Positions 52,885 to 60,473 of a stretch of DNA of 64,000 nucleotides are shown here, piece by piece (position 1 is the stretch's first letter; every line of letters starts with the position of its first letter). The notes beneath the pieces were generated by a model, which saw nothing but the letters and a program-made list of their open reading frames with translations, had not been told where the DNA came from and did not search any database. Origin of the DNA: JABDKJ01 sp964609215 (GTDB taxonomy: Bacteria > Bacteroidota > Bacteroidia > Flavobacteriales_D > JABDKJ01); assembly GCA_964609215.1 (NCBI GenBank), contig CAZSQZ010000001.1, positions 487,997 through 551,996 of the forward strand, in the 5' to 3' direction. The translations under genes were made by a program, and so were the position numbers.

Positions 52885-53979
52885 TTGACAGAACAATCTT
52901 GGATATATAGATTAGGAATAACTTTTTTGGAGGGAGTTGGTGGGATTACCTCGAAAAAATTAATTGCCTATTGTGGAAGTGCCGAAGCAGTTTTTGGTGA
53001 AAGCAAAAAAGCTTTAGAGAAAATACCAGGAATTGGTTCAGTCATGGCCAATAGGTTGAACAAACAAAGAGACTTAGTTCGTGCAGAAAAAGAACTGGAA
53101 TTTGTACAAAAAAATGCAATTGGACTACATTTTTACCTGGAAGAAAACTATCCAACCAGACTAAAGCATTGTGACGATGGTCCTTTAGTATTGTTCAGTA
53201 AGGGAAATGTCAATTTTAAAAGCGAGAAATGTATTTCTTTGGTGGGAACTAGAAATGCAACCAATTATGGAAAGGACTTTACACGTGCATTGATAGAGAA
53301 ACTGAAAAAGCACAATCCATTGGTAGTTTCTGGCTTGGCCTATGGAATAGATGTTGCAGCTCATAAAGCTGCTTTGAAAAATGATTTGGCCACCATTGGA
53401 GTTATGGCGCATGGTTTAGACAAGCTTTATCCTGCAGCTCATAAGAACATTGCAAGAGACATGATGGAAAAAGGAGGAATCATTTCAGAATTTCCATCTG
53501 GAACACCTTCATTAAGAGATAATTTTCCAGCCCGAAATAGGATAATTGCAGGAATGTCAGATGCTATAGTTGTTGTGGAATCTGCCTATAAAGGAGGTTC
53601 AATGATTACCGCAGAATTTGGTAACAATTACAATAGAGATGTTTTTGCAGTTCCGGGTAGAATAACAGACGGTTATTCCGAGGGTTGTCATCGCTTAATA
53701 AAGACGCACAAGGCTCATATTTTTACAGATATTTCAGATCTGGAGTATATTATGAATTGGAATGTAGCAGAAAAAAAGACGGTACAAACGAAAACTTTTG
53801 TAGACCTCAATCCAATAGAAGAAAAACTAGTTGAGTTATTAAAACAAGGCTCGGAAACTATAGATGCTATTTCATACAAAAGCAATCTACCCATAGGTGA
53901 AGCTTCTAGTCATTTACTCAATTTAGAGTTTAATGGAATTGTACGTTCTCTCCCGGGAAAAGTGTTTGAACTGGTTTAG
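52885..53979 (+). CDS. dprA: DNA processing protein DprA/Smf
   Basis: About 365 residues from TTG 52885 (MTEQSWIYRLG). The reading frame stays open to 52840, but that TTG overlaps a -7 box and the family begins near this point. N-terminal helix-hairpin-helix region GVGGITSKKLIAYCGSAEAVF and KIPGIGSVMANRL; Rossmann domain GTRNATNYGKDFTRAL, SGLAYGIDVAAHKAAL, GSMITAEFG-type segment, PARNRIIAGMSDAIVVVES; C-terminal winged helix (about 300-365). DprA loads RecA on incoming single-stranded DNA in transformation. No comEC-like gene is in this window. Confidence 0.93.
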   Translation: MTEQSWIYRLGITFLEGVGGITSKKLIAYCGSAEAVFGESKKALEKIPGIGSVMANRLNKQRDLVRAEKELEFVQKNAIGLHFYLEENYPTRLKHCDDGPLVLFSKGNVNFKSEKCISLVGTRNATNYGKDFTRALIEKLKKHNPLVVSGLAYGIDVAAHKAALKNDLATIGVMAHGLDKLYPAAHKNIARDMMEKGGIISEFPSGTPSLRDNFPARNRIIAGMSDAIVVVESAYKGGSMITAEFGNNYNRDVFAVPGRITDGYSEGCHRLIKTHKAHIFTDISDLEYIMNWNVAEKKTVQTKTFVDLNPIEEKLVELLKQGSETIDAISYKSNLPIGEASSHLLNLEFNGIVRSLPGKVFELV

Positions 53980-53988
53980 ATCTTATCC

Positions 53989-54342
53989 CTACTTTTTCTT
54001 AATAAACTCTTTCAATTTATTAGTCAGCAGAAGTTCGTGCCGCTCAAGTAGATCATAGTATTTTGCCTTCCAATATTCAAGTGACTCATAAGTTCCTTTG
54101 GAGTCGCTTAATTCTTCAACTTTAAAATCCTTTTGAATATTTGCTAAATCAGCAAAATCATTGGAAAAGTCGTATTGAATAATTTTTCCAACTTCTATTA
54201 AAACGTCTACGGAAATTTCTCTTCGTTCAAATAAGTGATAGATATGCCTTCTACTTTTGCCGAGTCTTTTGGCCAATAATTTAATAGGAAATTCAGTTTT
54301 CCTAACCGCATTCTCTAGAATTTCACCCTTGTGTATAAGCAT
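53989..54342 (-). CDS. small helix-turn-helix transcriptional regulator
   Basis: About 117 residues from ATG 54342 (a TTG two codons upstream exists). Helix-turn-helix near residues 15-45: KLLAKRLGKSRRHIYHLFER, similar to the XRE/TetR-like HTH of cI-type repressors. A central region (about 45-75) has FSNDFADLANIQ, and the rest is helical with a charged tail; no ligand domain. Family assignment stops at HTH. Two palindromes lie 23-58 bases upstream, so self-regulation is likely. dprA ends 9 bases away, convergent. Confidence 0.72.
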   Translation of the reverse strand: MLIHKGEILENAVRKTEFPIKLLAKRLGKSRRHIYHLFERREISVDVLIEVGKIIQYDFSNDFADLANIQKDFKVEELSDSKGTYESLEYWKAKYYDLLERHELLLTNKLKEFIKKK

Positions 54343-54364
54343 GATCAAAAATGCACACCAGAAT

Positions 54365-54400
54365 GTGTAAAAATATACACGCTCTTACTTCACATATGTG
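54365..54400 (-). promoter_or_regulatory. paired operator-like palindromes upstream of the HTH gene
   Basis: GTGTA-AAAATA-TACAC (54365-54380, 5-bp arms, 6-bp spacer) and the perfect CACATATGTG (54391-54400) sit upstream of the HTH start. A CAGAATGTG word also recurs at 54359-54367 and 54425-54433. Together these resemble operators for an autoregulator. Confidence 0.4.
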
Positions 54401-54630
54401 TAACAAAAGACTAAATTAGTACTATCAGAATGTGCTTAATTTCAGATTTCGTTCCCAAAAAATCTCGAACAGCAAAGTAACGCATATTCTATGAAATGTA
54501 GAACCAAAATAAGAGAATAACATAGATAAGATATAATCGATTTCCCTCATTCACTGATAATATTCAAATCGGATTACGTAAAACTTAGTATACGAATCTT
54601 TCAAACAAATACGGGGATTTCTTTAAAATA

Positions 54631-54660
54631 GGAGGGCAACATGAATAGGCCCTCCATTTT
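54631..54660 (+). terminator. GC-rich hairpin 70 bp upstream of gdhA, terminator-like
   Basis: Seven-bp perfect stem GGAGGGC/GCCCTCC with an 11-base loop, followed by ATTTTATTTTAAA. It stands alone with no gene ending nearby, so either a stray terminator or an attenuator upstream of the gdhA promoter. Confidence 0.4.
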
Positions 54661-54695
54661 ATTTTAAAGTTCTCTTAATTCAAAAAGAAAAACAA

Positions 54696-54703
54696 TACTT
54701 TTG
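54696..54703 (+). promoter_or_regulatory. -7 box of gdhA
   Basis: TACTTTTG fits TAnnTTTG, ending 23 bases before the gdhA ATG at 54727. No convincing -33 TTG at the normal distance. Confidence 0.45.
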
Positions 54704-54726
54704 GAGCCAAATTAACAATCTAGAAA

Positions 54727-56079
54727 ATGGTAGCTGAAGAATTAGCTCAAGTAGAGGCTTTCATGGAAAAAGTCAATGCTAAACAACCGCATGAAAAAGA
54801 ATTCCTTCAAGCGGTTCACGAAGTTGCAGAAGCTGTTATCCCTTACATGGCTAAAAATCCTAAGTACGCTAAACACAAAATTTTGGAGCGAATTGTCGAA
54901 CCAGAAAGAGTGTTTCAATTTCGTGTGCCGTGGTTAGATGATAGTGGTGAAATTCAAGTGAATAGGGGATTTAGAGTGCAGTTTAATTCTGCAATTGGCC
55001 CTTATAAAGGTGGTTTAAGATTTCACCCAACGGTAAATCTTTCTATCCTTAAATTTTTGGGATTTGAACAAATATTTAAAAACTCCTTAACTACACTTCC
55101 TATGGGAGGAGGTAAAGGAGGAGCAGACTTTAATCCAAAAGGGAAATCTGATAATGAAGTGATGCGTTTTTGTCAAAGCTTTATGACAGAATTATGCAAA
55201 CATATTGGTGCAGATACTGATGTTCCAGCAGGAGATATTGGTGTTGGTGGAAGAGAGATTGGATATATGTTTGGTCAATACAAACGAATCAGAGATGAGT
55301 TTACCGGTGTTTTAACTGGAAAAGGCAGAAATTGGGGTGGATCATTAATTCGTCCTGAAGCAACTGGTTATGGTTGTGTGTATTTTACACAAGATATGTT
55401 AGGCACAAAAGGAGAATCATTAGAAGGTAAGAAAGTGTGCATTTCAGGTTCTGGAAATGTGGCACAATTTGCTGCTGAAAAATGTCTGCAACTCGGAGCA
55501 AAAGTTTTAACAATGAGTGATTCTGGTGGATTTATTTATGATGAAAACGGAATAGATAGATTGCAGCTAGATTTTATCATGGATTTGAAAAACAATAAGA
55601 GAGGAAGAATCAAAGAATATTGTGAAGAGTTCAAAAGCGCAAGTTACTTTGAAGGAGATAGACCTTGGGGTGTGAAGTGTGATGTTGCTTTGCCATGTGC
55701 AACTCAAAATGAGTTGAATGGTGAAGAAGCGCAAAAGCTGATAGATAACGGTTGTATAGCCGTTGCAGAAGGAGCAAATATGCCATCTACACCAGAAGCA
55801 ATAGAAGTCTTCCATAAGAACAAACTATTGTTCGTTCCGGGAAAAGCTTCAAATGCAGGAGGAGTTGCAACATCTGGTTTAGAAATGTCACAGAACTCTT
55901 TAAGAATGTCTTGGACAAGAGAAGAAGTAGATGAAAAATTAAAGGGAATTATGCATTCCATTCATGAGCAATGTGTTGAGTTCGGAAAAGAAGGAGACTA
56001 TATTGATTATGTTAAAGGTGCAAACATTGCTGGCTTCGTAAAAGTGGCCGATGCGATGATTGACCAAGGAGTAGTATAA
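54727..56079 (+). CDS. gdhA: NADP-type glutamate dehydrogenase
   Basis: 450 residues of the long bacterial GdhA type. PYKGGLRFHPTVNLSILKFL and GGGKGGADFNPKGKS contain the catalytic lysines; NAD(P)-binding region SGSGNVAQFAAEKCLQLGA (about 240). Core length and N-terminal word EKEFLQAVHEV fit the NADP-dependent class, for ammonium assimilation, though cofactor preference cannot be settled by eye. A strong intrinsic terminator follows the stop. Confidence 0.95.
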   Translation: MVAEELAQVEAFMEKVNAKQPHEKEFLQAVHEVAEAVIPYMAKNPKYAKHKILERIVEPERVFQFRVPWLDDSGEIQVNRGFRVQFNSAIGPYKGGLRFHPTVNLSILKFLGFEQIFKNSLTTLPMGGGKGGADFNPKGKSDNEVMRFCQSFMTELCKHIGADTDVPAGDIGVGGREIGYMFGQYKRIRDEFTGVLTGKGRNWGGSLIRPEATGYGCVYFTQDMLGTKGESLEGKKVCISGSGNVAQFAAEKCLQLGAKVLTMSDSGGFIYDENGIDRLQLDFIMDLKNNKRGRIKEYCEEFKSASYFEGDRPWGVKCDVALPCATQNELNGEEAQKLIDNGCIAVAEGANMPSTPEAIEVFHKNKLLFVPGKASNAGGVATSGLEMSQNSLRMSWTREEVDEKLKGIMHSIHEQCVEFGKEGDYIDYVKGANIAGFVKVADAMIDQGVV

Positions 56080-56100
56080 TCTCAGAACGATAAAAGATTG

Positions 56101-56131
56101 AAGCCCATTTACTACAGTAGATGGGCTTTTT
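56101..56131 (+). terminator. intrinsic terminator of gdhA
   Basis: AAGCCCAT (56101-56108) pairs with ATGGGCTT (56121-56128), with an inner CTAC/GTAG stem, followed by TTTTTA. It begins 21 bases after the gdhA stop. Confidence 0.85.
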
Positions 56132-56140
56132 TATTGCGCC

Positions 56141-56295
56141 ATCCCGATAAATCGGGAACGGGCTTTCCGCTATATCTTTTCTAATATGTACCTCGAGCGA
56201 AGTCGAGAGGCACATATAAAAAAGGATGCCGCTTCCAATCCCTTGTCGAGTTTTGAGATTGCTTGCACAGCAAGACCAATTGTACCAATTAGAAA
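56141..56295 (-). repeat. structured intergenic element, probably multicopy; possible Flavo-1-like RNA
   Basis: Noncoding stretch with four nested hairpins. Reading on the minus strand: GCAAG-type stem (CTTGC-ACA-GCAAG, 56262-56274), GGAT-N10-ATCC around AAGCGG (near 56224-56241), TATGT/CTCGA outer and inner arms around GCGAAG (56185-56216), then TCCCGAT-AA-ATCGGGA (56142-56157). AGCGGAAAGCCCG and AAGCGGCATCC are words I associate with repeated flavobacterial intergenic sequence, from memory, without a search. No protein is supported here. Only one copy is in the window. Confidence 0.4.
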
Positions 56296-56309
56296 AACTA
56301 AAATTCAAT

Positions 56310-56317
56310 TATCTTTG
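56310..56317 (+). promoter_or_regulatory. -7 box of kbl
   Basis: TATCTTTG fits TAnnTTTG, ending 44 bases before the kbl ATG at 56362; leader of about 38 nt. No -33 TTG at normal spacing. Confidence 0.45.
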
Positions 56318-56361
56318 TACCCTACAAATGAATAAGGAATCATAACCCCTAACTCAGAAAA

Positions 56362-57573
56362 ATGTACGGAAAAATAAAAGAGCATTTAAAGAAGGAATTA
56401 GCTGAAATTACTAATGCAGGATTATTCAAAAAAGAACGTGTTATTACCACTCCACAGGGAGCAGATATTTCCGTAAATACAGGAGATGAGGTCATCAACT
56501 TTTGTGCGAACAATTATTTAGGATTGTCTAGCCATCCAGCGGTTATTGAAGCTTCAAAAAAAGCATTGGATACACACGGTTATGGTATGTCTTCGGTAAG
56601 GTTCATTTGCGGTACTCAGGATATTCATAAGGAGTTAGAAGCAAAAATTGCTCAGTTCCATGGAACCGAAGACACTATTTTATATGCAGCCTGCTTTGAC
56701 GCAAATGGTGGAGTTTTTGAACCGCTATTCACGAAAGAAGATGCGATTATTTCTGATTCCTTAAATCACGCTTCAATTATTGATGGAGTTAGATTATGCA
56801 AAGCCGCACGATACAGATATAATAACAATGATATGTCGGACCTTGAAGCTAAGCTTAAAGAAGCTTCGGCCCAGAACCATCGTTTTAAAATTATTGTAAC
56901 AGACGGGGTATTCTCTATGGATGGAATTGTTGCAAACCTCAAAGGAATTTGTGATCTGGCAGATAAATACGATGCACTAGTAATGGTGGATGAATGCCAT
57001 GCGGCTGGTTTTATTGGAAAAACTGGAAGAGGTACCACTGAACATTGCGATGTTATGGGCAGAGTGGATATTATAACCGGAACTTTGGGAAAAGCTTTAG
57101 GTGGAGCAATGGGAGGTTATACAACAGGAAGAAAAGAAATTGTTGAAATGCTTCGTCAGAGGTCAAGGCCTTATTTATTCTCTAATTCTCTTGCCCCAAA
57201 TATTGTTGCCTCATCAAACAAAGTATTGGACATTTTGATGGACTCAACTGAGTTGCGTGATAAATTAGAGTGGAATACCAACTATTTCAAGCAAGGCATG
57301 TCCAAATTGGGCTTTGATATTGTAGAAGGTGATTCTGCAATTGTACCCGTGATGCTTTATGATGCTAAGCTTTCTCAGGTCATGGCCGATAAACTTTTGG
57401 AAGAAGGAATATATGTTATCGGTTTTTATTACCCAGTTGTGCCAAAGGAAAAAGCAAGAATACGCGTTCAGCTAAGTGCAGGACATGAGCAACATCATTT
57501 AGACAAGGCTATAGCAGCTTTTGAAAAAGTAGGCTTAGAATTAGGTGTTATTAAGCAGGGAGTAGGAGCTTAG
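56362..57573 (+). CDS. kbl: glycine C-acetyltransferase (2-amino-3-ketobutyrate CoA ligase)
   Basis: 403 residues, class II PLP aminotransferase fold of the alpha-oxoamine synthase family. INFCANNYLGLSSHPAVIEA at the start, HASIIDGVRLCKA, PLP-contact aspartate-histidine in VMVDECHAAGFIG, and the lysine in GTLGKALGGAMGGYTTG (near 247). Length and LEEGIYVIGFYYPVVP favour Kbl over serine palmitoyltransferase, KBL being the second step of threonine degradation to glycine. No tdh gene is present here. Shares TTAG with the convergent adhesin gene. Confidence 0.9.
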   Translation: MYGKIKEHLKKELAEITNAGLFKKERVITTPQGADISVNTGDEVINFCANNYLGLSSHPAVIEASKKALDTHGYGMSSVRFICGTQDIHKELEAKIAQFHGTEDTILYAACFDANGGVFEPLFTKEDAIISDSLNHASIIDGVRLCKAARYRYNNNDMSDLEAKLKEASAQNHRFKIIVTDGVFSMDGIVANLKGICDLADKYDALVMVDECHAAGFIGKTGRGTTEHCDVMGRVDIITGTLGKALGGAMGGYTTGRKEIVEMLRQRSRPYLFSNSLAPNIVASSNKVLDILMDSTELRDKLEWNTNYFKQGMSKLGFDIVEGDSAIVPVMLYDAKLSQVMADKLLEEGIYVIGFYYPVVPKEKARIRVQLSAGHEQHHLDKAIAAFEKVGLELGVIKQGVGA

Positions 57574-59345
57574 TTTTTTTCAAGTAATTTCTTCAACTCC
57601 TCTATTTGTTCCTGCTGTTCTTGAATAGCTTTGATTAGAACAGGAATAAGAGAATTATACTTTAAGCCATATTGTTCCAAATCCACCTTGCGAAATTCGT
57701 TAGTAGTACCCTCGACCAGTTCATAGTCATTTGTTTTAACCGCTTCCGGTATAAGGTCAACCAGATTCTGCGCGCTCAAACCAATTTTATCTTCTTTAAA
57801 TGGATCGTTTTTCAGTTGGTAAGAATATGTTTCCATTAAAAGTACCTCTTTCAATCCGTAGTTCATAGACTGTACATTTTTCTTTGAACGCATATCCGAG
57901 ATATTAATGAAATTATCTGCGTACATATCGTCCCAATAAAAAGGAGGGCCTCCCATATCAAGAGTCAAAGTAGATACTGGATCAAAGTCTGCAAAAAGCG
58001 ATATGGTATTTGTACCATCTCTGAAGTATTCTGTATTTCCTAAACCAAAATGAGTGTTGCTCGTTGCATTTCCATCCCTTATGTGAAGGGTATATGAAGG
58101 ATTTGCATGGCCTATTGCAACTCTATTTAAATTGGCGTTTGTGGAAATGGTAGTTTCCGTATTACCTCTAACTATAAAGTTATTTTCGCCAAAACTCTTG
58201 TTAATCAAAACGCTTCCATCAACATCTAAATTTGCTGAAGCCGACTGAGTATTAATACCAAGGGAATTGTTTATATAAACCTGATTACTTGAAAAATTTC
58301 CGCCAATTAAAGGAAATGTGTTGTTGTCATTATCAATGAAAAGTCGATTACTAGAATTACTCAGCTCTCCTGCCAGATGTCCAATATAAATATTACCACT
58401 TCCCGTTGAGTTTTTAGCGCTCCCAAATCCGATGTAGACATTGTTATCTCCGTGATTTAAATTTAAGCCAGCTTCCGAACCGATAATCACATTCTCACTT
58501 CCAGTAGCAGCATTAAATGCAGCTCTTTCACCTACAATAACATTGAAATCTGCGAAGGAGGAATTATAACCAGCATTTTGACCTAGAATGGTATTAGAGT
58601 ATCCAGTATTCTCATATCCTGCACTTTGTCCTACAAAAGTATTGAAGGAACCTTGTTGATTGCTATGTCCCGCTTGTTGACCAATGGCTGTGTTGGAATT
58701 ACCACTTTCGTTATTATATCCAGCTTCGTTTCCAACAAAGGTGTTCAAAACAGAAGTTGAGGCATTATACCCAGCATTGTTACCTAAAAATGTATTGAAG
58801 CCAGCACTTGTAGCAAGTCTTCCTGCATTATGTCCTAAAAAAGTATTGTATTTACCATCAATTCCATTCGGGCTAAGATTTAATCCAGCAAATTCCCCAA
58901 CAACGGTATTGTCGAATGCATTTTTCAATTCTAAAGTTGGCACTGCACTTGCATTTCTTGAGAATGTAAGCGATTCCACTCCACCTAAACTTATTCTAAC
59001 CATATCCTCATCTGGATTTTGCTCTACTTCAACAGTAGTGTCTTCATCTTCATCAATAAGCTTAACAATGCTTTTGGACAAAATGGGAATCCAGTTGGCT
59101 CCATTGAAATAGAAAAAACCGGAATCCGCATCTGTTTGGTAAATAAGTAGACCATTCGCAGGATTTAGAATTCCATTTTTCTGATTTTCCATGAGTCTGG
59201 GAACAAGAAAACCTTTGTCATTAGACTTAACATCTAAAATTGCAGAGGGGTCAGGATTATCTCCATTTTCATTGATACCAATATTCTGAGAGAACAAGGA
59301 TAAAGCGGAAAAAAGTAAGACTAGCAAAATTGCAATTCGATGCAT
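57570..59345 (-). CDS. YadA-head-like adhesin with S74 intramolecular chaperone domain
   Basis: 591 residues with a signal peptide (LSLFSQ). An N-terminal beta module (about 20-80) is followed by about ten 17-residue repeats (roughly residues 160-340) with the core N-T-x-[LVI]-G-x-x-A-G, such as NTFLGNNAGYN and NTFVGNEAGYN, which resembles the left-handed beta-roll of YadA heads. The C-terminal part is a peptidase S74 chaperone domain with SDMRSKKN (the Ser and Lys of the dyad), GLSAQNLVDLIPEAV and a final coiled coil ending LKKLLEKN. Likely a trimeric surface fibre, cleaved after folding. Export route unknown; no T9SS tail. Confidence 0.85.
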   Translation of the reverse strand: MHRIAILLVLLFSALSLFSQNIGINENGDNPDPSAILDVKSNDKGFLVPRLMENQKNGILNPANGLLIYQTDADSGFFYFNGANWIPILSKSIVKLIDEDEDTTVEVEQNPDEDMVRISLGGVESLTFSRNASAVPTLELKNAFDNTVVGEFAGLNLSPNGIDGKYNTFLGHNAGRLATSAGFNTFLGNNAGYNASTSVLNTFVGNEAGYNNESGNSNTAIGQQAGHSNQQGSFNTFVGQSAGYENTGYSNTILGQNAGYNSSFADFNVIVGERAAFNAATGSENVIIGSEAGLNLNHGDNNVYIGFGSAKNSTGSGNIYIGHLAGELSNSSNRLFIDNDNNTFPLIGGNFSSNQVYINNSLGINTQSASANLDVDGSVLINKSFGENNFIVRGNTETTISTNANLNRVAIGHANPSYTLHIRDGNATSNTHFGLGNTEYFRDGTNTISLFADFDPVSTLTLDMGGPPFYWDDMYADNFINISDMRSKKNVQSMNYGLKEVLLMETYSYQLKNDPFKEDKIGLSAQNLVDLIPEAVKTNDYELVEGTTNEFRKVDLEQYGLKYNSLIPVLIKAIQEQQEQIEELKKLLEKN

Positions 59346-59468
59346 TGCGTAAATCAGGTTTAGTTGGTCTTTTTTACGTTTATACCTATTAATATGTTTC
59401 TATATGGCATTGGAATAACTTTTATCAGAGGAGCACGTTTAAAAAGCTAATTTTTATTAATGAAGGTA

Positions 59469-59501
59469 TTTTGTTTCAAAGAAAAATATATGTTATCTTC
59501 G
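59469..59501 (+). promoter_or_regulatory. promoter of rplM-rpsI
   Basis: TTTTG (59469-59473) as -33 and TATCTTCG (59494-59501) as -7, 20 bp apart, match the Bacteroidota promoter well. The predicted leader of about 32 nt contains a 4-bp GCCC/GGGC stem (59505-59522), possibly an L13 autoregulatory site, not proven. Confidence 0.65.
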
Positions 59502-59538
59502 CACGCCCAAATAAAACGGGGCATTAAAGCTTAGAAAA

Positions 59539-59985
59539 GTGAATACTTTAAGTTATAAGACAATATCAGCAAATAAAGAGACCGCTAACAAAGAATGGTG
59601 GGTTATAGATGCTGAAGGACAGACTCTAGGTAGAATGGCTAGTGAAGTAGCTAAGTTACTAAGGGGTAAACACAAGACAAATTACACACCTCACGCAGAT
59701 TGCGGAGATAATGTGGTAGTTATAAATGCGGATAAGATCACCCTTTCTGGGAACAAGATGGCTGAAAAGACTTATATCAGACATACAGGTTATCCAGGAG
59801 GTCAGAAATCTTTAACTGCAAGACAATTAATGGAAAGAAAACCTTTTGCTTTAGTTGAAAAAGCGGTAAAAGGAATGCTTCCAAAGAATAAATTGGGTAG
59901 TGCGTTGTACAAAAACTTATTTGTATACGCTGGCCCAGAGCATAATCAAGAAGCTCAAAAACCAAAAGAATTTAAACTTAGTTAA
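59539..59985 (+). CDS. rplM: 50S ribosomal protein L13
   Basis: 148 residues. EWWVIDAEGQTLGRMASEVA near the start and KVYAGPEH-like YAGPEHNQEAQKP at the end; GMLPKNKLGSALYKNLFVY. Binds 23S rRNA early in 50S assembly. GTG start. First gene of the rplM-rpsI-rpsB-tsf group; nine bases to rpsI. Confidence 0.97.
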   Translation: MNTLSYKTISANKETANKEWWVIDAEGQTLGRMASEVAKLLRGKHKTNYTPHADCGDNVVVINADKITLSGNKMAEKTYIRHTGYPGGQKSLTARQLMERKPFALVEKAVKGMLPKNKLGSALYKNLFVYAGPEHNQEAQKPKEFKLS

Positions 59986-59993
59986 TACAGAGT

Positions 59994-60380
59994 ATGGACG
60001 TTGTTAGTACTATAGGAAGAAGAAAAGCCTCAATCGCAAGAATTTACCTTTCAGAAGGGAAGGGTGGAATCACCATTAACAAAAGAGAAGCGAAGGAGTA
60101 TTTCCCAACCGATATACACTTATATAAGTTAAACCAACCCTTTTCTTTAACTGACACAGAAGGAAACTATGATGTTAAAGTAAATGTGATTGGTGGTGGA
60201 GTTACAGGACAAGTTGAAGCAATAAGATTGGCCATTTCTAGAGCCCTTGTTGAAATTGATCCTGAACATAAACCAAAACTGAAATCTCACGGATTAATGA
60301 CCAGAGACCCGAGAATGGTAGAGAGAAAGAAACCAGGTCAGAAAAAAGCCCGTAAGAAATTTCAATTTAGCAAGCGTTAA
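59994..60380 (+). CDS. rpsI: 30S ribosomal protein S9
   Basis: 128 residues. TIGRRKASIARIYLSEGKG, GGGVTGQVEAIRLAISRAL and the basic C-terminal tail RKKFQFSKR reaching the P-site tRNA. Cotranscribed with rplM, as in most bacteria. A weak hairpin follows in the gap to rpsB. Confidence 0.97.
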   Translation: MDVVSTIGRRKASIARIYLSEGKGGITINKREAKEYFPTDIHLYKLNQPFSLTDTEGNYDVKVNVIGGGVTGQVEAIRLAISRALVEIDPEHKPKLKSHGLMTRDPRMVERKKPGQKKARKKFQFSKR

Positions 60381-60387
60381 TATAAAC

Positions 60388-60423
60388 GCTGGTTTAGAAT
60401 CCAAACTAGCAGGACTCTTTTTT
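60388..60423 (+). promoter_or_regulatory. intercistronic hairpin between rpsI and rpsB
   Basis: GCTGGTTT (60388-60395) pairs with AAACTAGC (60403-60410) with one G-T wobble, seven-base loop. A T6 run follows at 60418-60423. It may be a partial terminator, processing site or S2 feedback site between the two operon halves. Confidence 0.45.
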
Positions 60424-60473
60424 AGAATAACCTGTGGTTGCTTTTTAGAGAACGTAAACCGATAAATAAATAT

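Larger units (their letters stand above)
54401..54726. other. noncoding gap upstream of gdhA
   Basis: AT-rich and without a plausible gene. It holds a GC hairpin (54631-54655: GGAGGGC, 11-base loop, GCCCTCC, then ATTTTATTTTAAAG) and a -7 box TACTTTTG (54696-54703) giving a gdhA leader of about 17 nt. The hairpin with following T-rich stretch could end a transcript on the plus strand, or regulate gdhA if transcription begins farther upstream. Nothing else is visible. Confidence 0.6.

Noticed and set aside
56012..56308. 98-codon minus-strand frame across the gdhA terminator
   Set aside because: It runs through the terminator and the hairpin-rich element, with Cys/Ser-rich sequence of no known type; better explained as structured noncoding sequence.
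58350..58880. Regularly spaced repeats that might suggest a CRISPR array
   Set aside because: They are 51-base in-frame coding repeats of 17 residues, imperfect and without unique spacers.
58684..59112. 142-codon plus-strand frame inside the YadA/S74 adhesin
   Set aside because: Antisense shadow of the NTFVGxxAG repeats; no independent promoter or family match.
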